This document shows, one piece after another, positions 9,412 to 20,890 of a stretch of DNA of 64,000 nucleotides. A program made the position numbers and the translations under genes. Position 1 is the stretch's first letter; every line of letters starts with the position of its first letter. The stretch is taken from the NCBI GenBank assembly GCA_020846935.1, contig JADLCY010000015.1, positions 186,001 to 250,000 of the forward strand, in the 5' to 3' direction. The notes beneath the pieces were generated by a model, which made no database searches, had not been told where the DNA came from, and saw only the letters and a program-made list of their open reading frames with translations. Source of the stretch: Gemmatimonadaceae bacterium (lineage in GTDB: Bacteria > Gemmatimonadota > Gemmatimonadetes > Gemmatimonadales > Gemmatimonadaceae).

Positions 9412-9641
9412 CCGGCCTCGTCCTCGAACTGCTCGGCGCGCCAGGTGTCGACCTTCTCCCGGTCACCCGACGTGTGGTCCCAGACGGCGAGGATCTTGAT
9501 CCGCTCGCCTTCCCATGCATCGAACCCCTTCCGCGAGCCCTTGGGAACATGGATCTCGTGGCCGTCTTCGAAGCGAAGGATGACGTGAGGGAAATTGCTG
9601 TTTTCGTACTGCTTCCGGAGCTTGGACGGGGTCTGGCTCAT
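9408..9641 (-). CDS. Small conserved-looking protein of unknown function
   Basis: The 77-residue soluble protein is rich in charged and aromatic residues (FPHVILRFEDGHEIHVPKG, then WEGERIKILAVWDH). It has no signal peptide or Cys and looks like a compact beta-rich fold. I do not recognise the family. The start is ATG at 9641. Its TGA overlaps the psuG start as ATGA-type coupling, so it is translated together with psuG and may be functionally linked. Confidence 0.65.
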   Translation of the reverse strand: MSQTPSKLRKQYENSNFPHVILRFEDGHEIHVPKGSRKGFDAWEGERIKILAVWDHTSGDREKVDTWRAEQFEDEAG

Positions 9642-9703
9642 GGGAGGCGAAGTTGGGGCGAGGTGGGCACGTCGCGAACGGTGCACGGTACCACCTCACC
9701 GGG

Positions 9704-10894
9704 TCAGGTCACCACGGCACTGCTGTCGGCAAATCGCTGCCAGGCTCCGGACTGCAGCGCCTCATCCATCGCGGCGACCGCAGCTTCCAGTTCCTCGTCT
9801 TTCGTATAGAAGTGCGGCGCAACGCGAATCCCGGCTCTTGGCCGATAGTCGACGACAATGTCGCGCGAAAGCAGGAACTGCGATACCTCGTACGCGTGCG
9901 GGACCGCGAACGCCACGGTCCCTCCCCGCCGAGCCGGGTCGCGCGGAGCGTAGACGGCGTACCCGCGCGCGTCGGCGAGGTCCACGAGTCGGCGTGTCTG
10001 CCGCATGCTCTTGGCACGAATCGCCTCGATCCCGGCCCGCCTGACGACGCGCGGACCCTCGATGGCCGCGTACAGCGCCGGGATCACCGGCGTGCCTCCC
10101 AGCCACCGGTACACGTTGGGTGCGTACTCCATCTCCGGTTCAAAGGCAAAGGGCCGCGTGTGCGACATCCATCCCACCAGTGACGGTTCCAGCCGCTCGC
10201 GCACCGACGGCGAGGCGTACAGGAAGCAGCCGCCGGGTCCGCCACACAGCCACTTCAGCACGCCACCGGTCACGAAGTCGACGCCACTCGCGCGCACATC
10301 GACCGGAATGACGCCAATCGCATGGAACGCATCGGACGACACCAGCGCACCCATCGCGTGCGCGCGGGCGCAGATCGCATCGATGTCCATCACGTACGCC
10401 GAACGGAAGAGCACATGCGAAATGGCGACGAGCGCCGTCCGTTCGTCGATGGCCGCGAGCAACCGTTCCTGGTCGATCGAGATGCCGTCATCACTCGGGA
10501 CCACCACGATCTCGGCACCGAGTCGGGTGGCGAGGTGGTCGTAGACGTAGCGTACCGAGGGAAAGTCCAGCTCGGTCATCACGATGCGGTTGCGCGGCGC
10601 CTCGTACCGCAGAGCGGACAGGATCGTTGCCTGCGCGAGGGTGACGTTGGGGAGCATCACCATCTCGCCCGGCGAGGCTCCGATGAGCGGTGCGACCTCG
10701 TCGGCGACCGCGCCCGGCAGGGCCCACCAGGCCTCGGTCCACGCGCGCACGCCGCGCTCGGCCCACACGTCGACGTACTCGGCGAGCCGGTCGGGGACGG
10801 CGCGCGGCATCGCACCTAACGAGTTCGACACCAGGTAGGTGGAGCGCTCGAGGATCGGGAACTCCTGGCGGAACGCGAGCAGCGGGTCGGTCAT
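9704..10894 (-). CDS. Kynureninase-family PLP-dependent enzyme
   Basis: The 396-residue class V aminotransferase-fold protein carries kynureninase hallmarks: the N-terminal NSLGAMP motif (residues 24-30), the PLP-binding aspartate in SSDAFHAIG (D188), and the Schiff-base lysine K214 followed by WLCGGPGG, the counterpart of KYLNGGPGG in KynU. Kynureninase hydrolyses kynurenine or 3-hydroxykynurenine to anthranilates and alanine. Cysteine-desulfurase-like relatives with the same fold remain possible. It starts 30 bases downstream of an APC amino-acid permease, an arrangement that suggests uptake and breakdown of an amino-acid-type substrate. No other tryptophan-degradation gene is nearby. Confidence 0.72.
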   Translation of the reverse strand: MTDPLLAFRQEFPILERSTYLVSNSLGAMPRAVPDRLAEYVDVWAERGVRAWTEAWWALPGAVADEVAPLIGASPGEMVMLPNVTLAQATILSALRYEAPRNRIVMTELDFPSVRYVYDHLATRLGAEIVVVPSDDGISIDQERLLAAIDERTALVAISHVLFRSAYVMDIDAICARAHAMGALVSSDAFHAIGVIPVDVRASGVDFVTGGVLKWLCGGPGGCFLYASPSVRERLEPSLVGWMSHTRPFAFEPEMEYAPNVYRWLGGTPVIPALYAAIEGPRVVRRAGIEAIRAKSMRQTRRLVDLADARGYAVYAPRDPARRGGTVAFAVPHAYEVSQFLLSRDIVVDYRPRAGIRVAPHFYTKDEELEAAVAAMDEALQSGAWQRFADSSAVVT

Positions 10895-10924
10895 TGCGGC
10901 GTGGAGGGAGGCGTCACGGGACGG

Positions 10925-12253
10925 TCAGGGTGCCGCCAGACGGCGGCGCGCCCGCGTTGCAAGGTACAACGCGGTGGCCACCGAGAGGGCGACCAGGATC
11001 GCGAGCCACTCGCCCGGTCGGATACTGGTGAACATCCAGCCGATCACCAGTACGCCCAGCCACGGAAGCACCGCCGGAGCGGGCGAACGAAACGGTGTCC
11101 CGCCCTGCCGAACTCCGGTGCGCCGCAACTGCCACGATGCCACGCAGCATGCGCCATAGAGCATCAGCACCGAAATGTTCGCGAGGACGGCCAGCCGCTC
11201 AAACGTGTTGGTGGCGGCGAGGACGATCGCGGCAACGGCCTGCAGGACGATCGCGATGTGCGGCGTCCGATGGATCGGATGCACGCTGGCCACCACCTTC
11301 GGCAGAAACCCGTCGCGAGCGAGTGCGTAGAGGACGCGGGAAAGCGCCAGCATCATCCCGCCCGCGTGACCGAACATGGAGACGGACGCGCCCACCAGGA
11401 GCAACGTGCGAGCCCAGGAACCCATCGCCTGCCCCGCGGCCGCGGCGAGCGGCGCCGTCGTGGCGGCCGAGAGTCCCTCACCGAGAATGCCTCGCGACAC
11501 GAACTGCAGCAGCAGGTAGAGCACGGTGATGCCGCCCATGGCCAGGAAGATGGCCCGCGGCACCGTGCGCGCCGGGTCGCGGACCTCTCCTCCGGGGACC
11601 AGCGCCGATTCGATGCCGCTGAACGCGAACGTGAGCAGGATCGCGGTGCGCGCGAGCGTGGTGGCGTCGGGCCACTCCTGCACGACCAGGTGCTCGGCCT
11701 TCACGCCGACCCAGCCAAATACGGCCAGCAGGAGCAGAGGGAGAATCTTCGCGACTGTCGCGACGTTGTTGAGCCGCGTTCCCTGCGTCACCCCACGGAC
11801 GTTCACTGCCGCGAAGAAGCCGAAGAGGGCGACGTAGAACGCGGTCCGGCCAAGCGGACCGCGAACGAGCGGCACCAGCGCGCCCACATTGTCGGCGAAC
11901 ACGGTGGAGACCGCGGCCATCGCGAACGTGCTCAGCAGCCACAGCACCACGCCGCCGAGGTAGCCGACGAAGGGGCCGAACGCGGTTTCGATGTAGGCGT
12001 ACGGGCCGCCGGTGAGTGCCACCCGGCTCCCGGCGTCGGCGATGCAGAGGACGATGATGGCCATCGCCACGGCGCACACCAGGTAGCCTAACGGCGCGGC
12101 CGCGCCGAGGGTGCGTGACACCTCGGCAGGCAGGCGAAAGATGCCCCCTCCGATGGTGATGTTCACGATGCCGGCCGCCAGGCCGACGACACCGATGGCG
12201 CGAACGAACCCCTGCTCACCGGCCGCGGATGGCGTATCGCTCTCAGGGGGCAT
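10925..12253 (-). CDS. APC-superfamily amino-acid permease
   Basis: The 442-residue protein has about twelve hydrophobic segments and the characteristic unwound first helix GIVNITIGGGIFRLP of the APC family. The family moves amino acids or polyamines by proton symport or exchange. The ATG at 12253 was chosen because the longer frame adds only a short polar extension that overlaps the divergent promoter region. It lies directly upstream of the kynureninase-family gene on the same strand and is divergent from the small secreted protein at 12313. The substrate cannot be read from sequence alone. Confidence 0.85.
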   Translation of the reverse strand: MPPESDTPSAAGEQGFVRAIGVVGLAAGIVNITIGGGIFRLPAEVSRTLGAAAPLGYLVCAVAMAIIVLCIADAGSRVALTGGPYAYIETAFGPFVGYLGGVVLWLLSTFAMAAVSTVFADNVGALVPLVRGPLGRTAFYVALFGFFAAVNVRGVTQGTRLNNVATVAKILPLLLLAVFGWVGVKAEHLVVQEWPDATTLARTAILLTFAFSGIESALVPGGEVRDPARTVPRAIFLAMGGITVLYLLLQFVSRGILGEGLSAATTAPLAAAAGQAMGSWARTLLLVGASVSMFGHAGGMMLALSRVLYALARDGFLPKVVASVHPIHRTPHIAIVLQAVAAIVLAATNTFERLAVLANISVLMLYGACCVASWQLRRTGVRQGGTPFRSPAPAVLPWLGVLVIGWMFTSIRPGEWLAILVALSVATALYLATRARRRLAAP

Positions 12254-12312
12254 TGGCCCCAAAGCTACCCCCTCCCTACCTTGGTGCAACTCATCAGGCC
12301 GAGGGAATTCCG

Positions 12313-12654
12313 ATGGTTCGTCGACTGCTCACGACGTGTAGCGTCGCGCTCTGCATTGGCGCGCTCGCAACGCCGCTCGCCGCGCAGGCACCGAGGGCAG
12401 GTACTGCGACGCTCGCCGCGCCATCGCGAGCCGCGTCGGTGGCCGGTGTGTCACGACCCTCCGAATCTGGCTTCGCCCGCGGAACGATCCTGCCGCAACA
12501 GGGGCTCCGGGCACGTGGCCGACCGGTGTCCTACATGGTGACCGGCGCTGCCGCATTCGTGGGTGGCCTGCTGATCGGCGACGATATCGGCACCGTGATC
12601 GCGGTCGGCGGGCTCGGACTCGGCGTCTACGGCCTGTATCTCTACACGCGCTGA
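12313..12654 (+). CDS. Small exported membrane-associated protein
   Basis: The 113-residue protein has a signal peptide (core TTCSVALCIGALATPLAAQA) and a middle polar region. Its C-terminus contains two Gly-rich hydrophobic stretches (VTGAAAFVGGLLIGDDIG, then IAVGGLGLGVYGLYLY), resembling a glycine-zipper hairpin. No named family is recognised. A GAGGGAA ribosome site precedes the ATG at 12313, and a TACCTTGG element lies 29 bases upstream of the start. Confidence 0.65.
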   Translation: MVRRLLTTCSVALCIGALATPLAAQAPRAGTATLAAPSRAASVAGVSRPSESGFARGTILPQQGLRARGRPVSYMVTGAAAFVGGLLIGDDIGTVIAVGGLGLGVYGLYLYTR

Positions 12655-12688
12655 CTCGGGCATTCCTCTTTCCCGCACCGACCATTCC

Positions 12689-13090
12689 ATGTCATGGACC
12701 GCCTCGAAGGTCACCGCCGTCCTCGCCGTGCCCGCGGTAGAACCCAGCCTCGCGTTCTGGGAGCACCGCCTCGGCTTCACCAGGGTCGTGGAGGTTCCGC
12801 ACGGCGACGCGTTAGGCTTCGTGATCCTCGTGAAGGGCGCGACCGAGGTCATGCTGCAGAGCGTCGCGTCGATCCGCGAAGATCTGGCGGGCGGTGGCGA
12901 CGTACCCGGCACCTCGACGGTGCTTTTCCTCGAACTCGATGACCTCGACGCCGCCGTGCGACAACTTGGCGACTACCCGATCGCCATGGCCCGTCGCACG
13001 ACGTTCTACGGGATGGACGAGATCGGCGTGCGCGACCCTGGCGGTCACCTCATCGTCCTGGCGCAGAAGGTCGCAACGGCTGGCGGATAA
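12689..13090 (+). CDS. Glyoxalase/bleomycin-resistance (VOC) fold protein
   Basis: The 133-residue protein has the VOC beta-alpha-beta-beta-beta pattern: VTAVLAVPAVEPSLAFWEHRLGF at the start, VFLELDDLDAAV-like second half, and the terminal RDPGGHLIVLAQK strand. Members bind a metal and act on small reactive compounds or bind drugs; the substrate is unknown here. The ATG at 12689 follows the preceding gene by 34 bases. It is convergent with the M20 peptidase gene. Confidence 0.82.
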   Translation: MSWTASKVTAVLAVPAVEPSLAFWEHRLGFTRVVEVPHGDALGFVILVKGATEVMLQSVASIREDLAGGGDVPGTSTVLFLELDDLDAAVRQLGDYPIAMARRTTFYGMDEIGVRDPGGHLIVLAQKVATAGG

Positions 13091-13158
13091 CACGACCTTC
13101 GGCTGGTGACGGGATGCCGGGTCGCCGGCCGTCGCTCGACCTGTGCGACGGAGTTCGC

Positions 13159-14196
13159 CTACGCCTTCGTCGCACGCAGCGCGAGCTGCTCGTACGCGTC
13201 CACAGCGCGCTCGAGCTCGGCCACCAACACGTGTTCCTGATCCGTGTGCGCGACGTGTACCGACCCGGGGCCAAGGAGGTACGGGGTGCCCCAGTTACCG
13301 AGGGCGGGCACGTCCGTCGCAAAGGCCGGCACGGACGTCGCGAACCCCGGCAAGGTGCCGAGTCGCACCGGGGGGACCATCACGCCCCACTCGAGTTCTG
13401 CGCGACCGTTCACCCAGCGCTCCACTTGCTCGTGGATCGTTTGTGCCGGCGTGACGAGCCGGAACATCAGGCGCGCCTCGGCGCTGGGCGCGAACACGTT
13501 GTCGGCGACGCCGCCGGCGAGCGAGCCGATGTTGACCGTGGTCTCGCCGAGCACAGGGTCAACGGGCCAGGCGATGCCGTCCAGCTCGGCGAGCAGTCGC
13601 ACGAGATCGTGCGTGGCCGAGCGTCCCATGGCGGGGTAGGCGGAGTGCGCGGCCTTGCCCCGCGTGCGGACCACGACGCGCTGCGCGCCCTTGGTGCCGA
13701 TGCCTAACGTGTTGTCGGTGGGTTCGCCGTTGATGAAGATGCGGTCGCGCGGCGCGAGGTGAGCGGCTGCCCATGCGTTGGCGGCGTGCGCGCCGTCATG
13801 GCAGGTCTCCTCGCCGATCACGAACAGGAGCGCAGCGCGGATGCCGCGCGCGCGCAGGCGCTCGGCGGCCATGATCATCGAGGCCGCGATGCCCTTGGCG
13901 TCGCATGCGCCGCGACCCCACAGGATGTCCCCGTCGAGGCGGGGCGGGATGAACGGCGGGACCGTGTCGAGATGCGTGGTGAGCGTGACATCGATGTCAT
14001 CGGCCGACGTGGCCAGGACGCACGAGCGCCCATCGGGCGTCACCTCGATGCGACGTGTTCGCCAGTTCCGCTCGGAGAGCAGCCGATCGACCTCGTCCAT
14101 CGCCTCGTGCTCGCGTCCGCTGGTCGAATCGATGGTCATGAGGCGCACGGCGAGTTCGGCGACTGACATGGGCAGGCGGGCAATTGGATGAGGCAT
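13159..14196 (-). CDS. M20-family zinc peptidase or deacylase (ArgE/DapE type)
   Basis: The 345-residue protein shows the M20 metal site in order: H75-L-D77 in TTHLDTVPP, D99 in GRGACDAKG, catalytic base E129 in GEETCHDG, a later ligand in the NGEP turn, and a terminal His in VAHTDQEHV. The dimerisation insert (VVVRTRGKAAHSAYP) is present. The family includes acetylornithine deacetylase, succinyl-diaminopimelate desuccinylase and dipeptidases, and the exact substrate is undetermined. The start is taken at the ATG at 14196; a GTG lies one codon earlier and another ATG 27 bases downstream. Confidence 0.83.
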   Translation of the reverse strand: MPHPIARLPMSVAELAVRLMTIDSTSGREHEAMDEVDRLLSERNWRTRRIEVTPDGRSCVLATSADDIDVTLTTHLDTVPPFIPPRLDGDILWGRGACDAKGIAASMIMAAERLRARGIRAALLFVIGEETCHDGAHAANAWAAAHLAPRDRIFINGEPTDNTLGIGTKGAQRVVVRTRGKAAHSAYPAMGRSATHDLVRLLAELDGIAWPVDPVLGETTVNIGSLAGGVADNVFAPSAEARLMFRLVTPAQTIHEQVERWVNGRAELEWGVMVPPVRLGTLPGFATSVPAFATDVPALGNWGTPYLLGPGSVHVAHTDQEHVLVAELERAVDAYEQLALRATKA

Positions 14197-14468
14197 CACC
14201 GGGACGCACGACCGCCATTCAGTCGAGCGGGTGGCTGGTCGAAGCTAATCTCCGGTTCGGCGTGTGCACCGCCCGGCGACGCCGACAACATCTCGAGGTC
14301 CTACGCTTCCTTCCGCACCCGCAGGTCGCGGGCGACGTGCGGCCTGGGCTCCATCTTCACGATCCAGAGCCCCGAGTTCATGAGGGCAAGCGGAGCGGCC
14401 GGGCGGCCTTCCCGCGACTACATTGCGACGACAGCGTTTCTCGCGGGCGACGACAGCTTTCCCCCACC

Positions 14469-17219
<2,751 letters not shown>

Positions 17220-17243
17220 CCCGGGCTCGCGTGCACCAAACGT

Positions 17244-17289
17244 GAATGCGGGCGAGCGACTGGGGGGAATCAGTCGCTCGCCCGCATTC
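17244..17289 (+). terminator. acnA terminator
   Basis: A perfect 19-bp inverted repeat (17244-17262 and 17271-17289) closes an 8-base loop and is followed by a pyrimidine run. It begins 25 bases after the acnA stop. Confidence 0.9.
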
Positions 17290-17724
17290 TTCTGCTCAGA
17301 TCGTCAGCGTGCGTCACCGAGCAGCGGAGGAAGTCTTCGGATCCATCGTTTCATCGTGCACTCCGGGTGTCAGGTGAATCGCGTCCTGCGTTCAGGGCAA
17401 TGCAGAGCAACACGTGTTCCACGTCACAGCGCCAGCGTGTGGTACGCCGGCCGGCGGAAGACCTCGATCCGTGGCGGCGGCGATTGCTTCCGGTAGGCGT
17501 CGCAATGTCTCGTCCTGGTCCCGGTTTTCGAGGTAGGACGAATCTGCCGTCTGACGGCGACGGAGCCGCGATATGACGCAGGGGCGTGGCGATTCGCAGC
17601 AGTCGTGGCGATCTGCCACGCCCTCATCGGCGAAGCGGGCGAGCGTCCCGGCGCCAGCAAATCGTGCGTTCCGTCACTCTCGCCCGATCGTCCATCTGGG
17701 GCATCCCAGCCCTGTCCCGTTTCC
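17290..17724. other. 435-base gene-free stretch upstream of a binding-protein gene
   Basis: I see no credible gene here. The only structure is an 8-bp inverted repeat, GGCGTGGC paired with GCCACGCC, around 17583-17620. No clear promoter could be placed. Confidence 0.5.
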
Positions 17725-19380
17725 ATGGACGTTCACCGTCTCGCTCCATCCCTCGTTTTCGCTGCGCTGACCGCGTGCGGCGGATCGGCTGACGACTCCG
17801 CTGAGGCGGGTGGCGGCACCATCGTGTTTGCCGTGGCGGGTGAGCCCGAAACCCTCGTGCCGCCGTCGGTAATGTCGGTACAGGCCAGGATCCCCGTCGA
17901 CCAGATCTTCGAGCCGCTCGCCTCACCCGGGCCCGAGGGCAGTACGCTCGGCGACGCCGGGTTCATGCCCCGTCTGGCGGCCAGTTGGCGCTGGAGCGCC
18001 GATTCATCGACCATCGACTTCTCCATCGACCCGACCGCGCACTTTCATGATGGTCGACGCGTCACGGCGAACGACGTGAAGTTCAGTCACGAGTTGTTCG
18101 TGGATCCCGCGGTCCAGTCCCCCAACGCGTCCTCGCTGCCCGCGATCGACTCCATCGTCGTGGTCGACTCGGCGACGGTCCGCGTCTGGTTCGGCGATCG
18201 TTCGCCGGAACGGTTCTTCAGGTTGGCCGCGAACCTGTTGGTCATGCCGCAGCACCTGCTCGCCTCCGTCGACAGAACCCGCCTTCCCGAGTCCGCGTTT
18301 GCGCAGGCCCCGGTCGGGAGCGGTCCGTACCGATTCGTGAAATGGGAGCGCGGTGCGACGATGGAACTCGCGGCCGACACCACACGCACCCGCAACCGTG
18401 CGCTGCCCGAGCGCCTGCTACTGCGCTTTGTGCCCGACCTCAATGCCGGAGCACGCAGCGTGGCTGCCGGCGAATCCGACTTCATCGAGAACCTGCGGCC
18501 CGAGGGGATGGCCCTGGTGGCACCGGATGGGCCAGCGCGCGTGGTGGAGTACGCGTCACCGGACCACGGCTACCTCCTGTTCAATACGCGCTCGAACGGC
18601 AATCGAAAGGCGGCACATCCCATTCTGGGAGAGCGCGCACTGCGGCGCGCGCTCGGCATGGCGATCGACCGGCGCGCGGTGGTCCGTAACGCGCTCGACT
18701 CGCTAGCGGTGGTGTCCACCGGGCCATTCTCGCGCGCATCATGGGCAGCGGACACCACGATCGCGCAGATCCCGTATGCGGTCGAGGCCGCGAGGGCGCT
18801 CCTGGATTCACTCGGCTGGCGCGATGCCAACGGCGACGGCATCCGGGAACGCCACGGACGGCCCCTGCGCTTCCAGGTGACCGTGCCCTCGGTGAGCGCC
18901 ACACGTCGCCAGATCGCGGTGACGCTGCAGGAACAGCTCAGGCAGGTGGGTGTCGACGCCGTGATCGATGTCGCGGAGCCGGCGGTGCTCGCTCCTCGCC
19001 TCACCCAGGGGAAGTTTGACGCGTTCATCCATGTGTGGCACGGCGATGCGTCGCCATCGGGCATCGTTCAGGTCTGGGGGGGCCGCGACCTGGCGCAGTC
19101 GGCAAACTTCGGATGGTATGCGAGCGCCACCGTGGACTCGCTCCTCGACCTCGCTGGCCATGAGGCGACGCGCGATCGCGCGCGCACGTTCTACCGTGAG
19201 GCGTACGAGGTCATCGTACAGGACGCCCCGGCGATCTTTCTGTGGGAACCCCGCACATTTGCGCTCGTGCACAGGCGCATCAAGTTCGACCGGCTCGACG
19301 GCAGCGGCTGGTGGATGGGCATTCCAACCTGGCGGATCCCAGCCGCCGAACGCCTCCCGCGTGACCAGGTGAGGCGTTAG
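17725..19380 (+). CDS. Extracytoplasmic solute-binding lipoprotein, peptide/nickel type (SBP family 5)
   Basis: The 551-residue protein has a lipoprotein signal with lipobox LTAC (C18), then the family 5 binding-protein layout: a GGTIVFAVAGEPETLVP strand, FHDGRRVTANDVKFS, a GSGPYRFVKWERG hinge and the SLGWRDANGDGIRE loop typical of oligopeptide-binding proteins. The ATG at 17725 starts directly at the signal peptide. No permease or ATPase gene is adjacent, so it is an orphan binding protein. The same family recurs at 24431. The stop codon lies in a CGTTAGGC octamer. Confidence 0.88.
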   Translation: MDVHRLAPSLVFAALTACGGSADDSAEAGGGTIVFAVAGEPETLVPPSVMSVQARIPVDQIFEPLASPGPEGSTLGDAGFMPRLAASWRWSADSSTIDFSIDPTAHFHDGRRVTANDVKFSHELFVDPAVQSPNASSLPAIDSIVVVDSATVRVWFGDRSPERFFRLAANLLVMPQHLLASVDRTRLPESAFAQAPVGSGPYRFVKWERGATMELAADTTRTRNRALPERLLLRFVPDLNAGARSVAAGESDFIENLRPEGMALVAPDGPARVVEYASPDHGYLLFNTRSNGNRKAAHPILGERALRRALGMAIDRRAVVRNALDSLAVVSTGPFSRASWAADTTIAQIPYAVEAARALLDSLGWRDANGDGIRERHGRPLRFQVTVPSVSATRRQIAVTLQEQLRQVGVDAVIDVAEPAVLAPRLTQGKFDAFIHVWHGDASPSGIVQVWGGRDLAQSANFGWYASATVDSLLDLAGHEATRDRARTFYREAYEVIVQDAPAIFLWEPRTFALVHRRIKFDRLDGSGWWMGIPTWRIPAAERLPRDQVRR

Positions 19381-19494
19381 GCGGCACTCGTGCGGCCACG
19401 CGCGAGACACGGGCGGCGCGAGGCGCTGCACACCGCCCGCGCCCGTTGCCTTGCCGCGGCGTCGGCACCGGCGAACGCCAGCCCGTTGGTACCG

Positions 19495-19965
19495 CTACCT
19501 GGGGATTCGGCTCAGGTCGACATTGTTGCCGATCACGCCACCGAGGATCGCGCCGGCCGCGGCGCCGATCACCGCGCCCTTCAGCCGGTCGCGCTTCCCC
19601 GACGTCACGGCACCGATGGCAGCCCCTGCTACTGCGCCAATCGCGGCGTCGCGCTTGGTGTGCTTCACGACCCGAGGCCCGCTCGCACGGCCGGCGGTGC
19701 TGCCACCGCTCGACGGCGCGCGATAGATCCGCGGCTGGCGCGCCACCGCCTGCTGGTACGCGCCGGGCGGCGACGCGGCATAGCCCGGCTGGCCGTAGCC
19801 CTGAGCGTAGCCCGCTTCGATCGGCGAGAGGTACTGCTGAGGCATGTACGCCTGCGACGCGAGCGAGAGGTCCTGGCGCAGGGCCTCGTCGATGGCCGGC
19901 GTTTCGCGGCCACACCCAGCCAGCGACGCGACAGCAACCGCGGTGATCGACAGACGACGAATCAT
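19495..19965 (-). CDS. Glycine-zipper lipoprotein
   Basis: The 156-residue protein has a lipoprotein signal (lipobox SLAGC, C18) and a middle region rich in Tyr, Gln, Pro and Gly. The C-terminal glycine zipper alternates small residues (AAIGAVAGAAIGAVTSG, then GAVIGAAAGAILGG), as in the YMGG-like and Rick_17kDa families. These proteins sit in the outer membrane and are thought to stabilise or span the envelope. The start is ATG at 19965. It is divergent from the selenoprotein gene and convergent with the binding-protein gene. Confidence 0.8.
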   Translation of the reverse strand: MIRRLSITAVAVASLAGCGRETPAIDEALRQDLSLASQAYMPQQYLSPIEAGYAQGYGQPGYAASPPGAYQQAVARQPRIYRAPSSGGSTAGRASGPRVVKHTKRDAAIGAVAGAAIGAVTSGKRDRLKGAVIGAAAGAILGGVIGNNVDLSRIPR

Positions 19966-20138
19966 GGGGGCTCCGGTGGGGTCACCTGCTTCAAGGCACC
20001 CTGCGTGCCGCGCAACGCACCGTTGTGGTGCAACGCTTTGCGACCCGCTCCGTCACCCCGGCGGGTCAATCGGTTGTCCTCCCAAACGGGCACGAGCACC
20101 CGTGGCGCTGGTTCTGCCCCGACCCGACGCCGAGCCCG

Positions 20139-20167
20139 TTGCCGCGCCTCGTACCTGTCAGCATTAT
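20139..20167 (+). promoter_or_regulatory. Probable promoter of the selenoprotein gene
   Basis: TTGCCG (20139-20144) and CATTAT (20162-20167) are 17 bases apart. The predicted transcript would start near 20174, leaving a short leader with the ribosome site GGGAGG before the ATG at 20196. Confidence 0.45.
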
Positions 20168-20195
20168 CCGCACACTCTTGCTGGGAGGCGTTCTC

Positions 20196-20771
20196 ATGGC
20201 GTCACGCAGGTTGATGCATTCGACGGTTGCCGCCGCCCTGCTCGCACTCGCGCCCATGGTGGGCGCTGCGCAGCAGGCGGAGACAGGACCCAAGGTCGGC
20301 GACATGGCCCCGGATTTTGCGCTCAGGGGTTCGACGCGCTACGGCATACTTCGCGACCAGGTCAGGCTGTCGGACTATCGCGGCAACACGGTGGTCCTCG
20401 CGTTTTTCTTCAAGGCCAGGACGCGTGGTTGAACAGTGCAAATGGAGGCGTACCGTGATCAGTACGCCACGCTGTTCAACAATGGCCGCAAGGTCGTGGT
20501 GATCGGGATCAGTGTCGACGCCGACACGGCGCAGTACTCGTGGGCACGCGACGCGAACTTCCCGATGCTCTTTGGCTCGGACCCGGACGGCACCGTCGGC
20601 TCCCTGTACGGCGCCTACGACGCGGCCCGGAAGACGGACAACCGCTCGCTCTACGTCGTCGGCCCCGACGGCCGCATCACGTTCAAGGCCCAGCCGTTCC
20701 GCCAGATGGCGGAAGAGGCCTACACCGAACTTGCCGCCGCCGTGGACAAGGCCTCACCGAAGGAGCCGTAA
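20196..20771 (+). CDS. Exported peroxiredoxin-like selenoprotein (Sec79 encoded by UGA)
   Basis: This thioredoxin-fold peroxiredoxin is interrupted by a single in-frame TGA at 20430-20432. Reading that codon as selenocysteine gives a continuous 191-residue protein. Sec79 lies in ARTRG-U-TVQMEAYRDQY, exactly where the peroxidatic Cys stands in the PxxxTxxC motif of BCP/AhpC-TSA proteins. The frame is the same before and after the codon, and downstream features (VIGISVDADTAQYSWA, then NRSLYVVGPDGRI) are intact. The protein contains no Cys, so Sec would be the only redox residue. A signal peptide (VAAALLALAPMVGAAQQ) places it in the periplasm. One oddity is Phe instead of the usual Pro four residues before the Thr. 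A SECIS-like hairpin follows the codon. The start ATG has a GGGAGG site; sel genes are outside the window. Confidence 0.85.
20428..20480 (+). promoter_or_regulatory. Candidate bacterial SECIS hairpin
   Basis: A perfect 9-bp stem pairs 20428-20436 (which contains the UGA) with 20472-20480. An upper 7-bp stem pairs 20447-20453 with 20462-20468 and closes an 8-base loop (CGTGATCA). The loop begins 21 bases after the UGA, within the known range for bacterial SECIS elements, and has G in one of its first two positions as the consensus asks. Confidence 0.75.
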
Positions 20772-20809
20772 CGCCGCGCGGCACGACCGATACGGCGTCT
20801 GAGACCACG

Positions 20810-20844
20810 CGCTGGGTGAGCGGATCCTTCCGACTCACCCAGCG
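20810..20844 (+). terminator. Terminator of the selenoprotein gene
   Basis: An 11-bp perfect stem (20810-20820 with 20834-20844) extends inward by four more pairs after one bulged base, and TCGTTTC follows. It separates the selenoprotein gene from the kinase gene and argues against any kinase start before 20845. Confidence 0.75.
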
Positions 20845-20890
20845 TCGTTTCCGGGCTCTCACGCATGGTGAATTTCCTCGCCTCGGAGCA

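Noticed and set aside
20430-20432. The in-frame TGA as an ordinary nonsense mutation making a pseudogene.
   Set aside because: The only disrupted position is the catalytic one, both flanks are fully conserved, and a hairpin of the right geometry follows. A nonsense mutation is less likely, although sel genes must be sought elsewhere in the genome.
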